NCBI RefSeq assembly: GCF_030378205.1
Contig: NZ_CP127385.1
Span: 1,178,001-1,242,000 of the forward strand
From: Bradyrhizobium sp. NP1
GTDB taxonomy: Bacteria > Pseudomonadota > Alphaproteobacteria > Rhizobiales > Xanthobacteraceae
DNA: 64,000 bases
Direction of reading: 5' to 3'
Shown piece after piece: positions 50,715 to 59,726 of this stretch. The position numbers were made by a program, and so were the translations under genes. Position 1 is the stretch's first letter; each line of letters opens with the position of its first letter. The notes beneath the pieces were generated by a model. The model was not told where the DNA came from, did not search any database, and saw only the letters and a program-made list of their open reading frames with translations.

Positions 50715-51455
50715 TCAGGATCCCGGCTTCTTCGGTGCCGCGATCTTTGCGTTCGTGGACGTGCGTTTGGCAACAGCAACATTGTTTGAAACGGTGTTCG
50801 CCGTTGCCTCGCCTGCGATCACGCCTTCGCGCTTCTTGATGGCGCGATAATAGCTCCACCACAGATGCGCCGCCGCGCCGCGCAGTGGCCGCCAGGGCTC
50901 GGCGAGCGGCGTCATCTCCTTGACGCTCGGACGATGCTTCAGCCCTAGCCCGAGCCGGATCGCCTCCTGCACGGCGAGATCGCCGGCCGGCCAGGCGTCG
51001 CCGTGACCGAGGCAGAACAGCAGGTAGACGTCGGCGGTCCAGGGGCCGACGCCGGGCAGTGCCGTCAGGGTGTGGTGGGCGGCGTCTGCGTCCTCTTCCG
51101 CGAGCACGTCGAGATTCAGCCGCTCGGCGGCAAGTTCGCGGGCGATGTTCTTCAGCGTCTTGATCTTGGCCGCAGACAGGCCGAGCCGGCCAAGACGGTC
51201 GGCGCGCGCGCGGCGCAGCGCGTCGTGATCGAACGGCTCGTAGGCCGCACTGACGCGGGCCCAGATCGCCCCCGCGCTCGCGGTCGAAAGCTGCTGGCCG
51301 CAGATGATGTGCGCAAGGCCAACGAAGCCGGGTTCGCGCCGCCGCAGCGCCGGCATGCCGGTGACCGCGAAGATCGGCTGCAGCCGAGGGTCCTGCTTCA
51401 CCAGCGCTTGGATGGCTTCTTCGAGATCGGCCTGGGTGTTGAGATGGACGGTCAT
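50715..51455 (-). CDS. alkA: DNA-3-methyladenine glycosylase II
   Basis: The 246-residue protein is an HhH-GPD glycosylase. The helix-hairpin-helix is LPGVGPWTADVYLLFCLG (about residues 131-148), followed by the catalytic Asp in WPAGDLAVQEAIRL. LAHIICGQQLSTASAGAIWA is the conserved early helix pair. It removes alkylated bases from DNA. A basic C-terminal tail (KRTSTNAKIAAPKKPG) is an addition. ATG 51455 is used because the open frame upstream runs into a dispersed hairpin (51484-51498). It leads the DUF2855-monooxygenase-NHL run, an unusual partnership. Confidence 0.88.
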   Translation of the reverse strand: MTVHLNTQADLEEAIQALVKQDPRLQPIFAVTGMPALRRREPGFVGLAHIICGQQLSTASAGAIWARVSAAYEPFDHDALRRARADRLGRLGLSAAKIKTLKNIARELAAERLNLDVLAEEDADAAHHTLTALPGVGPWTADVYLLFCLGHGDAWPAGDLAVQEAIRLGLGLKHRPSVKEMTPLAEPWRPLRGAAAHLWWSYYRAIKKREGVIAGEATANTVSNNVAVAKRTSTNAKIAAPKKPGS

Positions 51456-51477
51456 GGAATACTGGGAAACACCACGG

Positions 51478-51511
51478 TCATGACCGGGCTTGTCCCGGCC
51501 ATCCACGTCTT
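51478..51511. repeat. REP-like hairpin (CCGGGCTTGTCCCGG)
   Basis: CCGGG (51484-51488) and CCCGG (51494-51498) with loop CTTGT lie within TCATGACCGGGCTTGTCCCG. This is a very common dispersed hairpin in Bradyrhizobium, whose translation DGRDKPGHD is a well-known annotation artefact. Confidence 0.75.
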
Positions 51512-51615
51512 CTTAACTTAGGGAACGACAACAGCGATCCGTTATAGCAAATGAAGCAGCACATTGGATCGGCGTACCCGGCGGGAAGAGCGGCATGACG
51601 GAGACTGCGTAGCCA

Positions 51616-52485
51616 ATGCCACCCGTTTTCCGTTTTGCGCCGAGCCCGAATGGTTATCTGCATCTCGGGCACGCCTATTCGGCGCTTTTGAACTTCGACC
51701 TGGCGCGCCGGCGCGGCGGCCGCTTCCTGCTGCGGATCGAGGACATCGATCCCACCCGCTGCCGGCCCGAGTTCGAGGCGGCGATCTATGAGGATCTCGC
51801 CTGGCTCGGGATCGCCTGGGAGACGCCGGTGCGCCGGCAGTCGGAGCATTTTGCCGCCTACCGCGCGGCGCTCGACGAGCTCTCGGCCTTGGGGCTGGTC
51901 TATCCGGCGTTCGAGAGCCGCGCCGAGATCGCGCTGCTGGTCGCGCAGCGCGACGCGGCGGGCGGCTGGCCGCGCGACCCCGACGGTGCGCCGCTGTATC
52001 CCGGCAGCGCCGGCGCGCTTTCGCCCGCCGCGCGGCAGCGGTTGATCGGGGAGGGCGCGCCCTATGCGCTGCGGCTCGACATGGCGGCGGCCTGCGCGCG
52101 CGCAGGTGCGCTCGGCTGGACCGAGCTTGGCGAAGGCCCGGCGGGCGAGCACGGCGAGGTTGCCGCCCACCCGCTGGCCTGGGGCGACGTCATCCTGGCA
52201 CGCAGGGAGACCCCGACCAGCTACCATCTGTCGGTCGTGGTCGACGACGCGCTGCAGGGCGTCACCGACGTCGTGCGGGGGCAGGACCTCTTCCATGCCA
52301 CCGGCGTACACCGGCTGCTGCAGCACCTGCTCGGCCTGCCGCAGCCGGTGTACCAGCACCACCGCCTCATCAAGGATGCCAGCGGGCAGAAGCTCTCGAA
52401 GTCGACGGCCGCGACCGGCTTGCGCGAACTGCGCGCCGGCGGCGTCGCGGCGGCCGAGGTGCGGCGGCTGGTGGAGCCGATTTGA
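51616..52485 (+). CDS. gluQ: Glutamyl-Q tRNA(Asp) synthetase
   Basis: The 289-residue protein is the catalytic half of a glutamyl-tRNA synthetase without an anticodon domain. The HIGH-like site is GYLHLGHAYSALLNF, the KMSKS-like site is GQKLSKS, and FRFAPSPNG opens the protein. It attaches glutamate to queuosine in tRNA(Asp). The zinc-binding cysteines of E. coli GluQ are replaced (LVYPAFESRAEI instead of a Cys-x-Cys form), so the zinc site is probably absent. It lies alone on the plus strand. Confidence 0.9.
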   Translation: MPPVFRFAPSPNGYLHLGHAYSALLNFDLARRRGGRFLLRIEDIDPTRCRPEFEAAIYEDLAWLGIAWETPVRRQSEHFAAYRAALDELSALGLVYPAFESRAEIALLVAQRDAAGGWPRDPDGAPLYPGSAGALSPAARQRLIGEGAPYALRLDMAAACARAGALGWTELGEGPAGEHGEVAAHPLAWGDVILARRETPTSYHLSVVVDDALQGVTDVVRGQDLFHATGVHRLLQHLLGLPQPVYQHHRLIKDASGQKLSKSTAATGLRELRAGGVAAAEVRRLVEPI

Positions 52486-52650
52486 CGCTCGCGCCTTTGC
52501 CGCGCAAAGCGCCTCCCGGAATGGATAGCGAGTGCTAGAGTCGGACGATTGGTAGGTTTGCCTTAAGCTTTCCAGTGACCTGCCGAAACGCCTCAGTGAC
52601 TCCGATAGCCCCGCCGTGCCATGCTGCGTCCGTGGGGCAAAAGGGGAATC

Positions 52651-53895
52651 ATGGCGCCAAGGAAGCGCTCAGCGCGCGCCGTCCGGCCTAAGCGGCCGAC
52701 ACGGAAACGCGCCGCAAAACCGGCGGCAAAGCCGCGCCGGCGCAGCCAGGCTGCGGCGCCCGGCGTGGTCGAAACGGCGCTCGCCACCTTCGCCCACGAG
52801 GTGCGCACGCCGCTCACCGGAATCCTGGCCATCAGCGACCTGCTTGCGACCTCGGAGCTCGGCGAGCGCGAGCGGCGCTGGGTCGACACCATCAAGGCCG
52901 GCGCTGAGCATCTGGCAAGCCTCGCCACCCTGTTCGTCGACGCCGCCAAGGATGCCGCCGTCGCCTCCCGGCTGCGGCAGGATCTGTTCGACCTGCGCGC
53001 GCTCGCCCGCAGCGCCGGGGATTCGCTGGCCGGCCGCGCGGCGGCGAAAGGGCTGCAATCGCAGGTGGACATCGCAGATGGAATTCCCGCGCTCGTGGTC
53101 GGCGATCCCGTCCGCCTGCGCGCGGCGCTGGAAAACCTGATCGACAACGCCGTGAAGTTCACCGAGCAGGGCGGTGTCGCACTCGCGGTGTCACCGCAGC
53201 GTGGTCGCGACAAGCGCAAGATTCTGGTCGCCTTCGCGGTCTCGGACAGCGGGATCGGGCTGACGCTCGCCGAGATCAAGCGGCTGTTCCGGCCGTTCTC
53301 GCAGGCCAACGTCTCGGTTGCGGCGCGCTTCGGCGGCGCCGGCCTCGGGCTGTCCTCGGTCAAGCAGCTTGCCCGGTCGATGGGCGGCGACATCGTCGTC
53401 GCGCCGCGGCCAGGCGGCGGGACCACCTTCACGCTGACGGTCAGGCTCGATTGCGCCGGTCCGGCGTTGCCGGCCACGGCGGATGCGTCCGAGGGAGCGG
53501 CGCCGGAAGCCGCGCGGCCGCTGCGCGTGCTCAGCGTCGAGGACAATCCGTTCGGCCGCGTGGTGCTCAACACCATCCTGACCGAGCTCGGCCATCAGGC
53601 CGAATTCATCGGCCGTGGCGAGGTCGCGGCCGAGCGCATCGCGCAGGGCGCTTTCGACGCGGTGCTGATGGACATGGTGCTGCCGGGGATCGACGGCATC
53701 GAGGCGATCAGGCGGATTCGCGCCCTGCCGCCGCCGGCCGGCCGGATTCCGATCATCGGCGTTTCCGGGCGCGGCGAAGACGAAGCCGCCTCGCGCGCGG
53801 CCGGCGCCGACGCGTTCCTGCTCAAGCCCGTGTCTCCGCGGGCCTTAGCGACTGCGCTGCTTGAAGCGTTACGCCGTGCGGCAGCTGCGACTTGA
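52651..53895 (+). CDS. Hybrid histidine kinase with basic N-terminal tail
   Basis: The 414-residue soluble protein has an N-terminal Lys/Arg/Ala/Pro-rich tail of 35 residues, then a HisKA domain (TFAHEVRTPLTG, His49) and an HATPase_c domain (N box LIDNAVKFTEQGG, G1 SDSGIG, G2 FGGAGLGLS). A receiver domain follows, with the phospho-acceptor Asp in AVLMDMVLPGIDG and the conserved Lys in AFLLKPVSP. No membrane segment or sensory domain is present, so it must take its signal from a partner protein. ATG 52651 is chosen; the ATG at 52621 adds ten residues. Its last 74 bp overlap the convergent YihY gene. Confidence 0.85.
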   Translation: MAPRKRSARAVRPKRPTRKRAAKPAAKPRRRSQAAAPGVVETALATFAHEVRTPLTGILAISDLLATSELGERERRWVDTIKAGAEHLASLATLFVDAAKDAAVASRLRQDLFDLRALARSAGDSLAGRAAAKGLQSQVDIADGIPALVVGDPVRLRAALENLIDNAVKFTEQGGVALAVSPQRGRDKRKILVAFAVSDSGIGLTLAEIKRLFRPFSQANVSVAARFGGAGLGLSSVKQLARSMGGDIVVAPRPGGGTTFTLTVRLDCAGPALPATADASEGAAPEAARPLRVLSVEDNPFGRVVLNTILTELGHQAEFIGRGEVAAERIAQGAFDAVLMDMVLPGIDGIEAIRRIRALPPPAGRIPIIGVSGRGEDEAASRAAGADAFLLKPVSPRALATALLEALRRAAAAT

Positions 53896-54715
53896 TGATC
53901 GCGGCGTTGAGCTCGCCGCCGAAGACGAAGATCGCGGCGATGAAATACAGGAACACCAGCGCGATGACGACCGAGGCGAGTCCCGCATACATCGTGACGT
54001 AGTTGTTGGCGAAGCGCGCCAGATACTGGCCGAACACGATGCCCGATATCAGCGACGCCACCAGCGTGAAGATGATGCCGGGCAGGATCTGCAGGAAGGT
54101 GCGCCGTCCTGCCGGCAGCCAGGCGTGCAGAATGAGCAACGCGACGATCAGCGCGACGATGGTGATGCCGTAGCGCACGATGGTAAGAAGCTGCTCGTTG
54201 CTCTCCACGATCAGCGGGATATGGCGGCGCACCGCCTCGATGATCAGCGGCCCGAGCACGATCAGGAACGCCATCGCGAGCGAGGTGAAGGCGGCGACCA
54301 GCGTGTAGCCGATCGATTCCAGTCTGAGCCAGTACCAGCGCCGCGCCTCGACCACCGCATAGGCGCGGTTGAGCGCGATACGCAGCGCTTCCACGCCGTT
54401 GGAGGCGAAGTACACGGCAAGAACCGCACCGATGGTCAGGATGTCGCCGCGCGTCGTGGTCAGCACGTCGTGGATTTGGCCCGACAGCGCATCGGCGACC
54501 TGCTTCGGCCAGATCTGCAACAGCAGCTCGACGGCCTGGTCGGCGAGCTCCTTGGAGCCGAAGAAGCCTGCAAGCGAGGTCAGCACGATCAGGAACGGGA
54601 ACAGCGCCATCAGCGTTGACAGCGCGATATGGCTGGCGATGGCCCAGCCATCGTCAGCCAGGAACGTGTAGAAGGCGTCCATCACGATGAGGTAGACGGA
54701 GCGGAGCTGCCTCAC
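53822..54715 (-). CDS. YihY/RNase BN-like membrane protein
   Basis: The 297-residue protein has six membrane segments and the YihY pattern (DGWAIASHIALSTLMALFPF, then FFGSKELADQAVELLLQIWP; YGITIVALIVALLILHAWLP; GIVFGQYLARFANNYVTMYA). The family was once called RNase BN but is a membrane protein of unknown function. GTG 54715 is taken as start; ATG 54682 is an alternative. The open frame continues far upstream without coding features. The stop lies inside the hybrid kinase gene, a 74-bp convergent overlap. Confidence 0.82.
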   Translation of the reverse strand: MRQLRSVYLIVMDAFYTFLADDGWAIASHIALSTLMALFPFLIVLTSLAGFFGSKELADQAVELLLQIWPKQVADALSGQIHDVLTTTRGDILTIGAVLAVYFASNGVEALRIALNRAYAVVEARRWYWLRLESIGYTLVAAFTSLAMAFLIVLGPLIIEAVRRHIPLIVESNEQLLTIVRYGITIVALIVALLILHAWLPAGRRTFLQILPGIIFTLVASLISGIVFGQYLARFANNYVTMYAGLASVVIALVFLYFIAAIFVFGGELNAAIIKSQLPHGVTLQAAQSLRPAETRA

Positions 54716-54832
54716 ATTGCACCCGGGACGGCGGACGAGGGATTCGCGGGTACCATCTGATATTATCGGCTTAAAAGCCAGATCGTTCCTCGCCTTGTGG
54801 CGGTCGGTCCCGCACAGTGTTATGGACGGGGC

Positions 54833-55027
54833 ATGGCATCCTTCCTGAGCTCTTTCCTGCTTCCCATCGCCGTCGGCGCGGTCGCGCTGGTGCTTCTGCT
54901 CGGCCTCGTCAACATGATGCGAGGCGGTTCGCCGAACCGCTCGCAGCAATTGATGCGGCTGCGCGTTTTGCTGCAATTCGTGGCCATCATCATCACCATG
55001 CTCGCGGTCTGGGCGATGGGACGGTGA
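54833..55027 (+). CDS. Twin transmembrane (HIG1-like) protein
   Basis: The 64-residue protein has two hydrophobic helices (FLLPIAVGAVALVLLLGLVN and LLQFVAIIITMLAVWAM) joined by a basic loop RGGSPNRSQQLMRLRV, the form of HIG1-like twin-transmembrane proteins. Such proteins associate with cytochrome oxidase in some alphaproteobacteria. ATG 54833 follows GGACGGGG. It is 24 bp upstream of the cobalamin adenosyltransferase gene, with which it is commonly paired. Confidence 0.78.
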   Translation: MASFLSSFLLPIAVGAVALVLLLGLVNMMRGGSPNRSQQLMRLRVLLQFVAIIITMLAVWAMGR

Positions 55028-55051
55028 CGATGACGGCGTGAGGACAAACAC

Positions 55052-55624
55052 ATGGTCGTGCTCAATCGGATTTATACGAAGACTGGCGATGACGGCTCTA
55101 CCGCGCTTGGCAGCGGCGAGCGGCGTCCGAAATTTGATCTGCGGGTGACGGCCTACGGGACCGTCGACGAAACCAACGCCGCGATCGGCGTCGTGCGCCT
55201 GCATCTGAAGGATGCAGTGGAGCTCGATGCGATGCTGGGCCGGATCCAGAACGACCTGTTCGACCTCGGCGCCGACCTCGCGGTGCCCGAGCGCCAGGGC
55301 AAGGCCGAGCGCCTGCGGCTGCTCGCGAGCCAGGTCGAGCGGCTGGAGCGCGAGATCGATCAGCTCAACGAGAAGCTCGCAGCCCTGACTTCCTTCGTGC
55401 TGCCGGGCGGCACGGCGGCGGCGGCCCATCTGCATCTGGCGCGCACGATATGCCGCCGGGCGGAACGCGTGGTGGTGGAACTCGCCGCCAGGCCGGACGA
55501 GCCGGTCGGCGCGGCGGCGATCCAGTATCTCAACCGGCTGTCGGATTTCCTCTTTGTGGCAAGCCGCACTGCCAATAATAATGGTGCGGGTGACGTGCTC
55601 TGGGTGCCGGGCCAGAACCGCTGA
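55052..55624 (+). CDS. Cob(I)alamin adenosyltransferase, PduO type
   Basis: The 190-residue protein has the PduO-type ATP site RIYTKTGDDGSTALGSGERR, then AYGTVDETNAAIG, RRAERVVVELAA and YLNRLSDFLFVASRTAN. It transfers the adenosyl group from ATP to cob(I)alamin to make coenzyme B12. Start ATG 55052 follows GAGGACAAAC. It is probably co-transcribed with the twin-transmembrane gene. Cluster D palindromes follow 9 bp after the stop. Confidence 0.9.
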   Translation: MVVLNRIYTKTGDDGSTALGSGERRPKFDLRVTAYGTVDETNAAIGVVRLHLKDAVELDAMLGRIQNDLFDLGADLAVPERQGKAERLRLLASQVERLEREIDQLNEKLAALTSFVLPGGTAAAAHLHLARTICRRAERVVVELAARPDEPVGAAAIQYLNRLSDFLFVASRTANNNGAGDVLWVPGQNR

Positions 55625-55632
55625 CACCGGGC

Positions 55633-55797
55633 CTTGGTGTCGCGATTTCGAAGTTCGCATCATTCTGCGGCCGCCAGTTTGCGAACTTCAGGAATCGAAG
55701 GACATTGTCAACTTATTGATCTAGTGTGGCTTTGGTTCAGAAATCCGCATGGCGAACGCGCGGCGACAAAGATGCGGGCTTCTGAACCACCACCCAG
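55633..55797. repeat. Palindromic repeat cluster D (diverged I and II)
   Basis: A decayed type I hairpin lies at 55633-55707 (GAAGTTCGC...GCGAACTTC retained) and a type II at 55721-55797. In type II the upper arms read GGTTCAGAAATCCGCAT with ATGCGGGCTTCTGAACC, changed from the usual GGTTCGGAAGTTCTC but still mostly paired. The GCGGCG loop is kept in the type II unit. Confidence 0.8.
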
Positions 55798-55898
55798 GGC
55801 CGATTTTTAGCCTTGCGCGCGTTGACCGGGGTTGGCGGGCGCTTTAGGTTCCGCGCAAAGCACAGCAAACCCCGACATTTTCAAGCGAAAGAGGATCG

Positions 55899-56648
55899 AT
55901 GAAGGTTCTGGTGCCGGTCAAGCGGGTGGTCGACTACAACGTCAAGATCCGCGTCAAGGGCGACGGATCGGGCGTCGAGCTCGCCAACGTCAAGATGTCG
56001 ATGAATCCATTCGACGAAATCGCGGTCGAGGAGGCCCTGCGCCTGAAGGAGGCGGGCAAGGCGACCGAGGTCGTGGTGGTGTCGATCGGGCCCGCACAGG
56101 CCACCGAAACCATCCGCACCGGGCTTGCGATGGGCGCCGACCGCGGCATCCTGGTCAAGGCGGAAGGCAATGTCGAGCCGCTCGCGGTGGCCAAGATCCT
56201 CAAGAAGATCGCCGACGAGGAGCAGCCGGGCCTCATCATTCTCGGCAAGCAGGCGATCGACGACGATAGCAACCAGACCGGCCAGATGCTGGCTGCCTTG
56301 CTCGGCTGGTCGCAGGCGACTTTCGCCTCCAAGCTGGAAGTCGATGGAAGCGACTTCAAGGTGACGCGTGAGGTCGACGGCGGCCTGCAGACCGTGAAGC
56401 TGAAGGGGCCGGCGATCGTCACCACCGACCTCCGCCTCAACGAGCCGCGCTACGCCTCGCTGCCGAACATCATGAAGGCGAAGAAGAAGCCGATCGCGGA
56501 GAAGAACGCGTCCGACTACGGCGTCGATCTCGCGCCGCATCTGGAAATCCTCAAGACATCGGAGCCGCCGGGCCGCAAGGCGGGCGTCAAGGTCAAGGAC
56601 GTCGCCGAGCTGGTGTCGAAGCTGAAGAATGAAGCCGGGGTTCTCTAA
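55899..56648 (+). CDS. etfB: Electron transfer flavoprotein beta subunit
   Basis: The 249-residue protein is Etf[21 protein letters not shown] at the start, [20 protein letters not shown], and the AMP-binding stretch [20 protein letters not shown]. With EtfA it carries electrons from acyl-CoA dehydrogenases to ETF-ubiquinone oxidoreductase. It ends directly before etfA with no gap. The 5' leader of about 100 bp follows cluster D. The identification is firm. Confidence 0.95.
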   Translation: MKVLVPVKRVVDYNVKIRVKGDGSGVELANVKMSMNPFDEIAVEEALRLKEAGKATEVVVVSIGPAQATETIRTGLAMGADRGILVKAEGNVEPLAVAKILKKIADEEQPGLIILGKQAIDDDSNQTGQMLAALLGWSQATFASKLEVDGSDFKVTREVDGGLQTVKLKGPAIVTTDLRLNEPRYASLPNIMKAKKKPIAEKNASDYGVDLAPHLEILKTSEPPGRKAGVKVKDVAELVSKLKNEAGVL

Positions 56649-57599
56649 ATGACGACGCTGTTGATTGCCGAACACGATCATGAATCGCTGAAGGACGCGA
56701 CCAACAAGGCGCTAACCGCGGCCGCCCAGCTCGGCGGTGAGGTGCATGTGCTGGTCGCCGGCGGCGGCCAGGGCACCAAGGCGGCGGCGGAAGCTGCCTC
56801 CAAGCTGCAGGGCGTGACCAAGGTGCTCGTCGCCGAAGGCGCTGCTTACGAGCATGATCTCGCCGAGCCCTTGGCAGCGCTGATCGTCTCGCTCGCGGCG
56901 GCGTATGATGCGATCGTCGCGCCCGCGACCTCGCGCTTCAAGAACGTGATGCCGCGCGTCGCGGCGCTGCTCGACGTCATGCAGGTGTCGGAGATCATCA
57001 AGGTGGTTGCGCCCGACACGTTCGAGCGGCCGATCTATGCCGGCAATGCGATCCAGACGGTGAAGTCCAAGGACGCCAAGAAGGTGATCACGGTGCGCAC
57101 CTCGACCTTCGCGGCGACCGGTGCGGGCGGCAGTGCCGCGATCGAGAACGCCGCAGCCGCGGCCGATCCCGGCCTTTCCAGCTTCGTCGGCGAGGAAGTC
57201 GCCAAGAGCGATCGCCCCGAGCTGACCTCGGCCAGGATCATCGTCTCCGGCGGCCGCGCCATGCAGAGCCGCGAGAACTTCGCGAAATATATCGAGCCGC
57301 TCGCCGACAAGCTCGGCGCCGGTGTCGGCGCCTCGCGCGCGGCAGTCGATGCGGGCTACGCGCCGAACGACTGGCAGGTCGGGCAGACCGGCAAGGTGGT
57401 CGCCCCGGAACTTTATGTCGCGATCGGCATCTCCGGCGCCATCCAGCATCTCGCCGGCATGAAGGACTCCAAGGTGATCGTCGCCATCAACAAGGACGAG
57501 GATGCGCCGATCTTCCAGGTCGCCGATTACGGCCTGGTCGCGGACCTCTATCAGGCGGTTCCCGAGCTGACCGATGCGCTCGGCAAACTCGGAAAGTAA
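56649..57599 (+). CDS. etfA: Electron transfer flavoprotein alpha subunit
   Basis: The 316-residue protein is EtfA with the C-terminal FAD-binding domain: [56 protein letters not shown] and [15 protein letters not shown]. It begins on the base after the etfB stop. Together with the hydroxyacyl-CoA dehydrogenase downstream, the set serves fatty-acid or butyrate-type oxidation. Length is normal for the family. Confidence 0.95.
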   Translation: MTTLLIAEHDHESLKDATNKALTAAAQLGGEVHVLVAGGGQGTKAAAEAASKLQGVTKVLVAEGAAYEHDLAEPLAALIVSLAAAYDAIVAPATSRFKNVMPRVAALLDVMQVSEIIKVVAPDTFERPIYAGNAIQTVKSKDAKKVITVRTSTFAATGAGGSAAIENAAAAADPGLSSFVGEEVAKSDRPELTSARIIVSGGRAMQSRENFAKYIEPLADKLGAGVGASRAAVDAGYAPNDWQVGQTGKVVAPELYVAIGISGAIQHLAGMKDSKVIVAINKDEDAPIFQVADYGLVADLYQAVPELTDALGKLGK

Positions 57600-57757
57600 C
57601 GATGATTCGAACGGCCAGATGCGCGAGCGCCGGCCGGTGTCCTATATTGAAGAAGAGCACCTTGAGCGGGCGGGTTCCGCTTCTCCTCACGGCGCATTGA
57701 AGACTGGCGGGACGGGTGGGCAGGCGCGATATGCGCGCCGGTTCGGTGGATGAGAAG

Positions 57758-58639
57758 ATGGCATCTCAGATCAACAAAATCGGTGTGATCGGCGCGGGCC
57801 AGATGGGCAATGGCATCGCGCATGTGGCGGCGGTGGCCGGATTGCACGTGGTGCTCACCGACATTTCGTCCGATCGCCTGAAATCGGGCATGGCGACCAT
57901 CAACGGCAACCTGTCACGTCAGGTTGCCAAGAAGGTCATCAGCGACGACGCGCGCAATCAGGCGCTCGGGCGGATCACGCCGACCGAGAGCCTCGAAGGG
58001 CTTGCCGATTGCGATCTCGTGATCGAAAGCGCGGTCGAGAAGGAAGAGGTCAAGCGCAAGATCTTTCACGACGTCTGCGCGGTGGTGAAGCCGGAAGCGA
58101 TCATCGCCTCCAACACCTCGTCGATCTCGATCACACGGCTCGCCGCATCCACCGATCGCCCCGAGCGCTTCATCGGCATTCACTTCATGAATCCGGTGCC
58201 GCTGATGGAGCTGGTCGAACTGATCCGCGGCATCGCCACCGATGATGCGACCTTCGACACCGCGAAGGAATTCGTCAGTCGGCTCGGCAAGCAGGTCGCG
58301 GTGTCGGAGGATTTCCCGGCCTTCATCGTCAACCGCATCCTGCTGCCGATGATCAACGAGGCGATCTACACGCTCTATGAGGGTGTCGGCAATGTCGAGG
58401 CGATCGACGCGGCGATGAAGCTCGGCGCCCATCATCCGATGGGGCCGCTGGAGCTCGCCGACTTCATTGGGCTCGACACCTGCCTCTCCATCATGCAGGT
58501 GCTGCACGAAGGACTAGCCGATTCCAAATACCGGCCCTGTCCACTTTTGGTGAAATATGTCGAGGCGGGCTGGCTCGGGCGCAAGACCCAGCGCGGCTTC
58601 TACGACTATCGCGGCCCGAAGCCGGTTCCGACGCGGTAA
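57758..58639 (+). CDS. 3-hydroxybutyryl-CoA dehydrogenase
   Basis: The 293-residue protein has the NAD-binding Rossmann motif GVIGAGQMGNGIAH and the signature of 3-hydroxyacyl-CoA dehydrogenases (FIGIHFMNPVPLMELVELIR, with the catalytic His). DFPAFIVNRILLPMINEAIY and LADFIGLDTCLSIMQVL follow. It oxidises (S)-3-hydroxybutyryl-CoA to acetoacetyl-CoA or the reverse. ATG 57758 matches the usual start; earlier in-frame starts at 57716 and 57731 exist. It is likely part of the etf operon, 158 bp downstream. A REP-like hairpin follows the stop. Confidence 0.92.
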   Translation: MASQINKIGVIGAGQMGNGIAHVAAVAGLHVVLTDISSDRLKSGMATINGNLSRQVAKKVISDDARNQALGRITPTESLEGLADCDLVIESAVEKEEVKRKIFHDVCAVVKPEAIIASNTSSISITRLAASTDRPERFIGIHFMNPVPLMELVELIRGIATDDATFDTAKEFVSRLGKQVAVSEDFPAFIVNRILLPMINEAIYTLYEGVGNVEAIDAAMKLGAHHPMGPLELADFIGLDTCLSIMQVLHEGLADSKYRPCPLLVKYVEAGWLGRKTQRGFYDYRGPKPVPTR

Positions 58640-58646
58640 GCTCGTC

Positions 58647-58669
58647 ATTGCCGGGCATGACCCGGCAAT
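58647..58669. repeat. REP-like hairpin after the dehydrogenase gene
   Basis: ATTGCCGGG (58647-58655) pairs perfectly with CCCGGCAAT (58661-58669), loop CATGA, starting 8 bp after the stop. It belongs to the same broad class of CCGGG hairpins as 51484-51498 and could also stop transcription. Confidence 0.65.
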
Positions 58670-58742
58670 CCCCCGGCACATCTTCCACCACTCGTTAACT
58701 CTCAGCCCGTAAGTTGCGCGCGGAAGTTTCGGGGTGCCGGGT

Positions 58743-58940
58743 ATGGACATGAGTCTGGTTGCCGCCATCATGGCGGCGAAGGCGGGGGCGGTGCAGCAGC
58801 AGGTGGCGACCTCCGTGCTGAAGTCGAACCTCGATTCTCAGAAATCGGCGGTCGAGACCCTGCTCGGCGGAGCCCAGCAGACGCTGTCGCTGGCCAATGT
58901 CGGCGCAGGCGTCGGCGGCAATCTCAATATTTCGGCCTGA
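58743..58940 (+). CDS. YjfB-like putative motility protein
   Basis: The 65-residue protein (MDMSLVAAIMAAKAGAVQQQ, then KSAVETLLGGAQQTLSLANV) matches the short YjfB family, found near flagellar or chemotaxis genes in other bacteria and called putative motility protein. It is helical with a glycine-rich end. No motility gene is adjacent here. ATG 58743 is taken as start; an in-frame GTG lies three codons earlier. Confidence 0.7.
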   Translation: MDMSLVAAIMAAKAGAVQQQVATSVLKSNLDSQKSAVETLLGGAQQTLSLANVGAGVGGNLNISA

Positions 58941-58946
58941 ACCGCG

Positions 58947-59630
58947 CTAAAACGCCGCGGCGGGCTGCATAGCGGCCTTGATCAGCTTGACCGCGTCCTC
59001 GCTGTCCCATTCAGCCGGCCCCGCAATCGTCGCGATCTCGCAGCCCTGGCCGTCCACGAGCACCGAGGTGGGCATGCCGAGCGCCCGGCCTATCTGCTTA
59101 AGGTCCTGGAAAACCTTGGCTTTCTGATCGGTGAAATAGCCGAGCCGGGTCAGATTGCCATCCTTCAGAAAGGCCTTCGGCTTGTCGGAATCGCGGGTGT
59201 CGATGTTGATCGCCACCACCTCGAAATTGGGGCCGCCGAGCCTGGTCTGAAGCCTGTCCAGCGCCGGCATCTCCTTGCGGCAGGGCACGCACCAGGTCGC
59301 CCACAGATTCACCAGCACCGTCTTGCCGCGCCAGTCCGATAGCTTCTTCGGCGCGCCATTGGCGTCCTCGAAGGCGAGGTCCGGCAGCCGCAGCGGGGTC
59401 GTCGCCATGGTCAGCGCCGCCACCTCGCCATGGGCGAGCGGCGCGATCCGCTTCGCAACGTCGACGGCCGCCCGGCAGGCCGGATCGCCGCCCGCATTGC
59501 CTTTCAGCCGCCCGTAGCCGTATACGGCCGCAAAACCGATGGCCGCGCCGACCAGCACCATGCCGATGGCAAGCGGAATCCGGCGCGCGGCGGCAGCGGG
59601 GGCGGGACGGTCAGGCATATCGTTTGTCAT
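58947..59630 (-). CDS. tlpA: Thiol:disulfide interchange protein TlpA
   Basis: The 227-residue protein has an N-terminal anchor ([20 protein letters not shown]) and a periplasmic thioredoxin domain. The active site is [19 protein letters not shown] (C114, C117) and the cis-Pro is in GMPTSVLVD. An extra Cys52 and another in GQGCEIAT form the additional pair typical of rhizobial TlpA. In Bradyrhizobium TlpA reduces copper-delivery proteins for assembly of cytochrome oxidase aa3. The gene is divergent from argH, the arrangement known in Bradyrhizobium. Confidence 0.93.
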   Translation of the reverse strand: MTNDMPDRPAPAAAARRIPLAIGMVLVGAAIGFAAVYGYGRLKGNAGGDPACRAAVDVAKRIAPLAHGEVAALTMATTPLRLPDLAFEDANGAPKKLSDWRGKTVLVNLWATWCVPCRKEMPALDRLQTRLGGPNFEVVAINIDTRDSDKPKAFLKDGNLTRLGYFTDQKAKVFQDLKQIGRALGMPTSVLVDGQGCEIATIAGPAEWDSEDAVKLIKAAMQPAAAF

Positions 59631-59726
59631 TCGGTCTCAGATACGGTTATGCAAGGCCTCTTATTACCGCGCCGGCATCCGGAAAAGCGCTTTATCCGGC
59701 GGCGGTATCGAAGGGCAGGGCAAGTC

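Noticed and set aside
51456..51506. Upstream extension of alkA reading DGRDKPGHD
   Set aside because: This peptide is the translation of a common REP-like hairpin and is a known annotation artefact.
54716..55663. Upstream extension of the YihY open frame
   Set aside because: It runs antisense through the adenosyltransferase and twin-transmembrane genes and has no membrane or family features.
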